NCBI RefSeq assembly: GCF_009811755.1 | Contig: NZ_BLIV01000006.1 | Location: forward strand, 1 to 64,000 | Length of the DNA stretch: 64,000 nt | Origin: Roseobacter cerasinus | GTDB taxonomy: Bacteria > Pseudomonadota > Alphaproteobacteria > Rhodobacterales > Rhodobacteraceae | Direction: 5' to 3' | Shown here: piece after piece, positions 58,606 through 64,000 of the stretch | How positions within the stretch are numbered: position 1 is the stretch's first letter | How the letters are laid out: the number at the start of each line of letters is the position of its first letter | Position numbers and translations under genes: made by a program | The notes under the pieces: model-generated | What the model was told of the DNA's origin: nothing | The model's input: the letters and a program-made list of their open reading frames with translations, nothing else | Database searches by the model: none

Positions 58606-60426
58606 CTATTCCACCGTGACCGATTTGGCGAGATTGCGCGGCTGGTCGACGTCTGTGCCTTTGGCGACTGCTGTATGGTAGGCAAGCAGCTGCGCCGGGA
58701 TTGCATACAGGATTGGGGCCAATACATCCGGCACCGTGGGAAGCGTTATGGTCGCAAAGGCACCTTCGCCCGCATCCTCGACACCCTGCCTATCGGACAC
58801 GAGGATCACGCGGCCCTTGCGTGCCATGACCTCCTGCATGTTGCTCACCGTCTTGTCGAAGAGCGCGTCACGTGGTGCCATGACCACAACGGGCACATAT
58901 TTGTCAACCAGCGCAATGGGCCCGTGTTTAAGTTCGCCTGATGCATAAGCTTCAGCATGTATGTAGCTGATTTCTTTCAGTTTAAGCGCGCCTTCATGGG
59001 CGAGAGGATACATCGCACCACGCCCCAGAAAGAGTACGTCTCGGGCTTCGGCCAGCCGCAGTGCTGCCGCCTGCATTTGCTGATTGGCTTCAAGCGCGGT
59101 TGCGATCAGGCTGGGCATACTGCGCAAGGCTGACAGATGATCCGACAGGCTGCGATCATCGATCTCGCCGCGGTCATGAGCCGCTTTGAGCGCAAGAATG
59201 AAGAGAACGGTCAGCTGGCAGGTGAAGGCCTTGGTGGAGGCGACACCTACTTCGACACCGGCGTGAATTGGCAAAACCAGATCGCTTTCGCGGGCAATCG
59301 AGCTTTCTGAGACATTCACCACCGAGACGATCTTGTCGGCTTTATCCGCGCAATAGCGCAGCGCGGCGAGCGTGTCTGCCGTCTCCCCGGATTGGCTGAC
59401 GAAGAGCGCTGTGGTCCGTGCAGGCACGGGCGGCTCTCGGTAGCGGAATTCGGAGGCCACGTCGACGTCCACCGGCAGCCGCGCGATTTGCTCGAACCAG
59501 TATTTCGCCGTCAGGCAAGCAAAGTAGGCGGTGCCACAGGCGACCATGCTGAGGCGGTCGATCTTAGCAAAGTCGAGACCGGGCTCCGGCAGATGGATGT
59601 TGCCGTTGTGATCCAGATAGTTGCTGAGCGCTTCACCGATAACCGTCGGTTGCTCGGCAATTTCCTTTGCCATGAAGTGTTTATGGCCGCCTTTGTCGAT
59701 CAGCGTATCGCCGATCTGTACGGTTTTTACCGGGCGATTGGCCAGCGATCCATTGGCGTCACGGATTTCGACGCCTTCGCGGGTGACCACGGCCCAGTCG
59801 CCTTCCTCAAGATAGCTGATCCGGTCAGTCAGCGGGGCCAGTGCAATGGCATCCGAGCCCACGAACATCTCCCCTTCGCCATGACCGATGGCCAGAGGAG
59901 ACCCCTTGCGGGCTGCGACGATCAGGTCATCTTCGCCCGAAAACAGAAAGGCCAGCGCAAAAGCTCCCTCCAGCCGTCCAAGGGTTTGCTTGGCCGCCTC
60001 GACCGGGCCTGCGCCCTGTTTCATGTGGTGCTCGGTCAGCAGGGCGATGGTTTCTGTGTCGGTCTCTGTGACAAAACCGACACCATGATCGGCCAGTTCC
60101 GCGCGCAACTCGCGGAAATTCTCGATGATGCCGTTGTGCACCACAGCCACGGGACCCGCCTGATGCGGGTGTGCGTTAGTCACGCTGGGCGCGCCATGGG
60201 TGGCCCAACGGGTGTGACCGATGCCGGATTTGCCGGTCAACGGCTCGTGCATCAGAAGATCAGAGAGGTTGATCAGCTTGCCAACCGCGCGGCGGCGATC
60301 CAGTTGGCCGTCCTCGACCGTGGCAATGCCCGCGCTGTCATACCCGCGATATTCCAGTCGTTTCAGCGCTTCCACCAGGATTGGTGCGGCTTCATGACTG
60401 CCCAGTACCCCTACAATTCCACACAT
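58606..60426 (-). CDS. glmS: Glutamine-fructose-6-phosphate aminotransferase
   Basis: A 606-residue enzyme that makes glucosamine 6-phosphate for wall and LPS synthesis. The N-terminal Cys (MCGIVGVLG, after Met removal) is the glutaminase nucleophile; HTRWATHGAPS and DTETIALL follow. Two SIS domains hold CGTAYFACL, VSQSGETADTLAALR and the C-terminal DQPRNLAKSVTVE. It begins two bases downstream of glmU. No glmS ribozyme is seen, as expected for a proteobacterium. Confidence 0.96.
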   Translation of the reverse strand: MCGIVGVLGSHEAAPILVEALKRLEYRGYDSAGIATVEDGQLDRRRAVGKLINLSDLLMHEPLTGKSGIGHTRWATHGAPSVTNAHPHQAGPVAVVHNGIIENFRELRAELADHGVGFVTETDTETIALLTEHHMKQGAGPVEAAKQTLGRLEGAFALAFLFSGEDDLIVAARKGSPLAIGHGEGEMFVGSDAIALAPLTDRISYLEEGDWAVVTREGVEIRDANGSLANRPVKTVQIGDTLIDKGGHKHFMAKEIAEQPTVIGEALSNYLDHNGNIHLPEPGLDFAKIDRLSMVACGTAYFACLTAKYWFEQIARLPVDVDVASEFRYREPPVPARTTALFVSQSGETADTLAALRYCADKADKIVSVVNVSESSIARESDLVLPIHAGVEVGVASTKAFTCQLTVLFILALKAAHDRGEIDDRSLSDHLSALRSMPSLIATALEANQQMQAAALRLAEARDVLFLGRGAMYPLAHEGALKLKEISYIHAEAYASGELKHGPIALVDKYVPVVVMAPRDALFDKTVSNMQEVMARKGRVILVSDRQGVEDAGEGAFATITLPTVPDVLAPILYAIPAQLLAYHTAVAKGTDVDQPRNLAKSVTVE

Positions 60427-60427
60427 T

Positions 60428-61780
60428 TTAGCTGCCTCTTTGCAGTTTGGCTTTGCGAGCCTTTAACATTTCGAACAATTTTACCGCCATGCCGGGTTTT
60501 TCCACCTGCGGGGCACGCGCAATCGCCAATGCCTCCGGCTCGACATCTGATGTGATGACCGAACCGCTCCCGGTCATCGCCCGATCCCCGATCGAGACGG
60601 GGGCGACAAGCATGGTGTTGGAGCCGATGAAGACCGCGTCGCCGATTTCAGTGCGATGTTTCAGCACGCCATCGTAGTTGCAGGTGATTGTGCCCGCACC
60701 AACGTTGGTTTTGGCCCCCAAAGTGGCATCACCGATATAGCTCAGGTGGTTGACCTTGGTGCCTTCGCCGATCTGCGCGTTTTTGACTTCAACAAAATTC
60801 CCTATGCGGCTGTTTTCGCTCAGTTCTGCGCCTGGCCGCAGCCGCGCATAAGGGCCAACAATCGCGCCGCGCGCCACATGGCAGCCTTCCAGATGCGAAA
60901 ACGCCCGGATGGTCGCTCCGGACTCGACTGTGACGCCGGGGCCGAAAACGACATTCGGTTCAATCACAGTGTCCCGGCCGATCACCGTATCAAAGGCGAA
61001 GTGCACACTGCCCGGGGCGGGCATGGTCACACCGCTGTTAAAGGCCGCGCTGCGCGCGCGGGCCTGAAACGCCGCCTCGGCCTCAGCAAGCTCGGCCCGG
61101 GTGTTGATGCCCAGTGTTTCGCTTTCCTCGCAGGTCACCACTGTCGCCGACAGCCCGCGCGCGCGGGCCAGACCTACGATCTCCGTCAAGTAGTACTCGC
61201 CCGCCGCATTGTCATTGCCGACGGCCTCAATGAGATCGAACAGCAGCGCGGCCCGGCAGGCGATCACCCCGCTGTTGCAGAGCGTGATCGCACGTTCCGC
61301 CTCTGACGCGTCTTTGAACTCGACAATCCGGTCGAGTTGATCGCCCTGCATCACGAGGCGGCCATAACGGCCTGGATCCTTGGCCTGAAATCCCAGGACA
61401 ACCACATCATGCGCGCCTTGCGCCTCTACCATCGCCGTCAGCGTCTCAGGCCGGACGAAGGGTGTGTCGCCAAACAGAACGATGGCGGTGCCCTCGAAAT
61501 CGCCCAAGGCTGGCCGCGCTTGCGCTGCGGCATGCGCGGTGCCCAGTTGTTCGGTCTGTTCCACGACCTGCGCTGCCTCATCATAGTCGAGCGCCGCTTT
61601 GCGCACGTGCTCCACGCCATGGCCAGCCACAACAACTGTGCGTTCGGGCGCCAGGCTTGCGCCTGCGCGCATGGCATGAACCAGGAGCGGGGCGCCTGCC
61701 AGCGGGTGCAAGACCTTGGGCAGGTCGGAGTTCATGCGTGTGCCCTTGCCAGCAGCCAGAACGATCAATCCGGTGTTCAT
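60428..61780 (-). CDS. glmU: Bifunctional GlmU (glucosamine-1-phosphate acetyltransferase / UDP-GlcNAc pyrophosphorylase)
   Basis: A 450-residue enzyme giving UDP-N-acetylglucosamine. The pyrophosphorylase loop LAAGKGTRMNSDLPKVLH (residues 8-25) starts the first domain; the second is a left-handed beta helix of hexapeptide repeats with IGNFVEVKNA and GAGTITCNYDG near 350-380 and the C-terminal tail. Tightly arranged with glmS, the two genes supply the amino-sugar precursor. Confidence 0.95.
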   Translation of the reverse strand: MNTGLIVLAAGKGTRMNSDLPKVLHPLAGAPLLVHAMRAGASLAPERTVVVAGHGVEHVRKAALDYDEAAQVVEQTEQLGTAHAAAQARPALGDFEGTAIVLFGDTPFVRPETLTAMVEAQGAHDVVVLGFQAKDPGRYGRLVMQGDQLDRIVEFKDASEAERAITLCNSGVIACRAALLFDLIEAVGNDNAAGEYYLTEIVGLARARGLSATVVTCEESETLGINTRAELAEAEAAFQARARSAAFNSGVTMPAPGSVHFAFDTVIGRDTVIEPNVVFGPGVTVESGATIRAFSHLEGCHVARGAIVGPYARLRPGAELSENSRIGNFVEVKNAQIGEGTKVNHLSYIGDATLGAKTNVGAGTITCNYDGVLKHRTEIGDAVFIGSNTMLVAPVSIGDRAMTGSGSVITSDVEPEALAIARAPQVEKPGMAVKLFEMLKARKAKLQRGS

Positions 61781-61920
61781 AATGTTTCTCTTTGTGTTCT
61801 GCTTGGGCTCTGTTTATCCATCTGGCGCAGCGGCGCAAGGCGCGGGCTCATCAAAGAAGGTTGCGGCCTGCAATATGTTTAGGCGGTGCTTTGCGCAGGG
61901 CAAGGGGGCGGGGAGCAACC

Positions 61921-62586
61921 ATGAAATCGGTCATATTTGACCTCGACGGGACGCTGGCAGACACCAGCGGAGATCTGATAGCGGCGGCCAACGCATGTTT
62001 CCGCGACATGGGCGCCGGTGACGTGCTCGATCCGTCAAGGGACGCCGCGACCGCGTTGCGCGGCGGTCGGGCGATGCTGACCCTCGGCTTGAAGCGCCTC
62101 GATCACGCAGATGGGGCTGGCCTCATCGATCACTATTACCCTGTGTTGCTGGAGGCGTATGGCGCGGCGATCGACGTGCATACGCATCTCTACCCGGGCG
62201 CGATGGAGGCAGTGGAGAGGCTCAAGGCCGCAGGCTACGGTGTAGGCATCTGCACCAACAAGCCAGAGGGTTTGGCACATAGTCTTCTGCGGCGTCTGGG
62301 CGTGCGAGATGCCTTTGCCTCGCTTGTAGGAGCGGATACCTTGCCAGTGCGCAAGCCGGACCCAGAGCCGCTGTTTGAGGCCGCGCGCCGCACCGGGGGG
62401 GACCCGGCGCGATGTGTGCTGATCGGCGACTCCGATACCGACCACAAGACCGCCCGGGCTGCGGGTGTGCCTTGTGTCCTTGTGACATTCGGCCCGGCGG
62501 GTGGGGACATGGCTGCGCTCGAACCCGAAGCATTGCTGGACGACTACCGTAACTTGCCCGCTCTGATAGGTCGTCTGCTGGCTTGA
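61921..62586 (+). CDS. gph: Phosphoglycolate phosphatase (HAD superfamily)
   Basis: A 221-residue HAD phosphatase: MKSVIFDLDGTLADTSGDLI has the catalytic Asp pair, GICTNKPEGLA the second motif, KPDPEPLFEA the Lys, and IGDSDTDHKTARAAG the last acidic pair. It removes phosphate from 2-phosphoglycolate. A longer frame upstream is rejected because ATG 61921 follows a GGGGAG site and gives the expected N-terminus. It is divergent from glmU. Confidence 0.88.
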   Translation: MKSVIFDLDGTLADTSGDLIAAANACFRDMGAGDVLDPSRDAATALRGGRAMLTLGLKRLDHADGAGLIDHYYPVLLEAYGAAIDVHTHLYPGAMEAVERLKAAGYGVGICTNKPEGLAHSLLRRLGVRDAFASLVGADTLPVRKPDPEPLFEAARRTGGDPARCVLIGDSDTDHKTARAAGVPCVLVTFGPAGGDMAALEPEALLDDYRNLPALIGRLLA

Positions 62587-62632
62587 CCGCGCCCGCCGCC
62601 GCCTGCAATGTCGGCGAACATGAGGGCAGCGG

Positions 62633-63841
62633 ATGACCGAGATCTTTAGAGGCAGTTTTACCCAGCAGGAGCCGATCCCGGAGGCGGGGATTGAGGCCGC
62701 GCTGAAGGTCATGCGCGGCGGTCGGTTGCATCGCTACAACACGAGCCCCGATGAGGTCGGCGAGACGGCTCTGCTGGAGCAGGAGTTCGCAGCAACGGTC
62801 GGGGCGACGTATTGCCTTGCGGTTGCTTCGGGTGGCTACGCAATGGCGACGGCGCTGCGGGCGGTTGGCGTGCAGCCGGGCGACCTGGTGCTGTCGAACG
62901 CCTTCACGCTGGCCCCGGTGCCGGGGGCAATTGCGGCGGTCGGGGCCAAGCCTGTCTTTGTGGGCGTGACCGAAGACCTGACCATCGACCTTGACGATCT
63001 GCGCGCCAAGGTGGGGCAGGCGAGGGTGCTTCTGCTCAGCCATATGCGCGGGCACATCTGCGACATGGATGCGCTGATGGAGATCTGCGATGGCGCGGGC
63101 ATCAAGGTGATCGAGGATTGCGCGCATACGATGGGCGCGGCGTGGAACGGTGTGCCCTCCGGTCGGCATGGTATCGCGGGCTGCTACTCCTGCCAGACCT
63201 ACAAGCATGTGAACTCCGGTGAGGGTGGCTTCCTGGTGACCGACGATGTGGAGGTTGCGGCGCGGGCGGTGATGCTATCGGGCTCTTACATGCTTTACGA
63301 GCGGCATTTGGCGGCACCGCCGAAGGAGGCTTTTGAGACGATCCGTTATGAGACGCCGAATATCTCGGGCCGGATGGACAATCTGCGCGCGGCGATCCTG
63401 CGCCCGCAGGTGGCGGATCTGGCGACGCAATGCGCCCGTTGGAACGAGCGCTACCTGCGGCTGGAGGCGGGGCTGCGCGGCACGCCGGGGCTGAGAGTGA
63501 TCGAGCGGCCCGAGGCCGAGACCATCGTGGGCTCGTCCATTCAGGTGTTGCTACTGGATTGGGCGCCCTCGGACGTGCAGGCCGTGGTGGCCCGCTGTGC
63601 GGCGCGGGGGGTGGAACTCAAATGGTTCGGCGGGGCGGAGCCGGTTGGCTTTACCAGCCGTTATGACAGCTGGCGCTATGCCGAAACCCCGCGCATGCCC
63701 GCGTCGGACCGGGTGCTGGCCGGTATCCTCGACATGCGCGTGCCGCTGACCTTTTCGCTGGAAGACTGTGACCTCATTGCCCGTATCATCCGGGCCGAGG
63801 TGGGCGCCGTCTATCAGGAGCAGTCGACCGCTGCGGAGTAG
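62633..63841 (+). CDS. DegT/DnrJ/EryC1/StrS family aminotransferase
   Basis: A 402-residue PLP enzyme of the sugar aminotransferase type. The PLP-binding lysine is Lys191 in TYKHVNSGEGGFL, Asp162 in IEDCAHTMGA pairs with the pyridine nitrogen and SGGYAMATALRAVGVQ binds the phosphate. Such enzymes aminate nucleotide-linked keto sugars, or act as sensory relatives. No other sugar gene is adjacent; it might use glmU-derived UDP-GlcNAc derivatives, an inference. Start at 62633 after GGGCAGCGG. Confidence 0.83.
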   Translation: MTEIFRGSFTQQEPIPEAGIEAALKVMRGGRLHRYNTSPDEVGETALLEQEFAATVGATYCLAVASGGYAMATALRAVGVQPGDLVLSNAFTLAPVPGAIAAVGAKPVFVGVTEDLTIDLDDLRAKVGQARVLLLSHMRGHICDMDALMEICDGAGIKVIEDCAHTMGAAWNGVPSGRHGIAGCYSCQTYKHVNSGEGGFLVTDDVEVAARAVMLSGSYMLYERHLAAPPKEAFETIRYETPNISGRMDNLRAAILRPQVADLATQCARWNERYLRLEAGLRGTPGLRVIERPEAETIVGSSIQVLLLDWAPSDVQAVVARCAARGVELKWFGGAEPVGFTSRYDSWRYAETPRMPASDRVLAGILDMRVPLTFSLEDCDLIARIIRAEVGAVYQEQSTAAE

Positions 63842-63879
63842 GCCGCCCGCTTGACCGGTGCGGTCCGCTATGACATTAA

Positions 63880-63893
63880 TGAACGCGTGTTCA
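63880..63893. promoter_or_regulatory. TGAAC-N4-GTTCA operator-like palindrome
   Basis: TGAAC, GCGT, GTTCA, in an AT-rich patch 27-40 bases before the last gene in the window. The shape fits TetR-family operators that govern acyl-CoA catabolism genes; the regulator itself is not in the window. Confidence 0.5.
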
Positions 63894-63919
63894 ATAAATT
63901 CTGAGGGGAGGTCCGCGCG

Positions 63920-64000
63920 ATGTTCATGGCCACCATGGCATTCGATCTGGGCGAGGATGTGAACGCGCTGCGCGAGGTCGTGCACCGCTGGGCGCAGGAC
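63920..64000 (+). CDS. Acyl-CoA dehydrogenase, N-terminal fragment
   Basis: Only 27 codons are present. MATMAFDLGEDVNALREVV followed by HRWAQD resembles the start of acyl-CoA dehydrogenases of the short/branched-chain type in this group. ATG 63920 follows GAGGGGAGG, a strong ribosome site. The gene continues beyond the right edge; which acyl-CoA it uses cannot be told. Confidence 0.55.
   Translation, partial: MFMATMAFDLGEDVNALREVVHRWAQD

Noticed and set aside
60428-60430. A glmS ribozyme or riboswitch in the glmU-glmS junction
   Set aside because: The gap is a single base and such ribozymes belong to Gram-positive leaders.

Overview
The window is an ordinary-looking stretch of chromosome from a high-G+C alphaproteobacterium, most probably a member of the Roseobacter group (Rhodobacteraceae). 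The reasons are the gene families and their neighbours: a propionyl-CoA synthetase of the PrpE type, a long malic enzyme with a phosphotransacetylase-like tail, a single-chain PntA beside PntB, WaaA next to an LpcC-like mannosyltransferase, a glutaryl-CoA dehydrogenase with its own LysR regulator, and very frequent 4-base ATGA/GTGA gene overlaps. I found no rRNA, tRNA, CRISPR array, prophage or intact insertion sequence.

Layout. 1-7.8 kb: glyA start, NAD kinase coupled to a BciB/HCAR-like iron-sulfur flavoprotein, a three-gene secreted cysteine-rich operon with an SCO protein, a CsbD protein, an alpha/beta hydrolase and prpE. 7.9-11.5 kb: maeB and a glyoxalase-bicupin fusion with palindromic sites between them. 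11.7-15.3 kb: pyrimidine/nucleoside salvage operon cdd-deoA-deoB-upp. 15.4-19.6 kb: two uncharacterised envelope proteins, an acyl-CoA synthetase and a sulfotransferase. 19.7-29.6 kb: a beta-oxidation island on the minus strand (two MerR regulators, two acyl-CoA dehydrogenases, GST, fadA, an NTF2-like protein, a small inserted gene, fadB). 29.7-33.4 kb: two hotdog thioesterases, a MATE exporter, pyrD and a DUF952 protein. 33.5-38.9 kb: 5'-nucleotidase, LysR-gcdH pair, a GlcG/HbpS-like protein and a class I amidotransferase-type hydrolase. 38.9-45.8 kb: a degenerate REP-associated transposase beside a REP-like doublet, an SDR, a small methyltransferase-like membrane protein, pntAB and a DUF3422 protein. 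46-54.6 kb: a peptide ABC importer with a fused double ATPase and two M20 hydrolases. 54.6-64 kb: lpcC-like gene, waaA, moaA, a PNPOx-like protein, glmS, glmU, gph, a DegT aminotransferase and the start of an acyl-CoA dehydrogenase.

The most unusual observation is at 21861-22296. The first 13 or so codons of fadB exist twice, about 394 bp apart, with mainly synonymous differences. Between the copies lies a low-G+C 107-codon gene of unknown function. Each junction is a 4-base ATGA overlap, so translation appears coupled from the upstream gene through a 25-residue chimeric leader and the small gene into the restored fadB.

Two dispersed short repeat families add a second layer. One is a REP-like sequence at seven loci, twice as inverted pairs; one pair sits directly upstream of a RAYT-type transposase gene that has lost its first HUH histidine and its catalytic tyrosine. 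The other family is a roughly 24-bp sequence found four times, once inside the 3' end of a coding region. Metabolically the window describes a heterotroph able to use fatty acids, propionate, glutarate/lysine, nucleosides and peptides, with NADPH supplied by maeB and pntAB.
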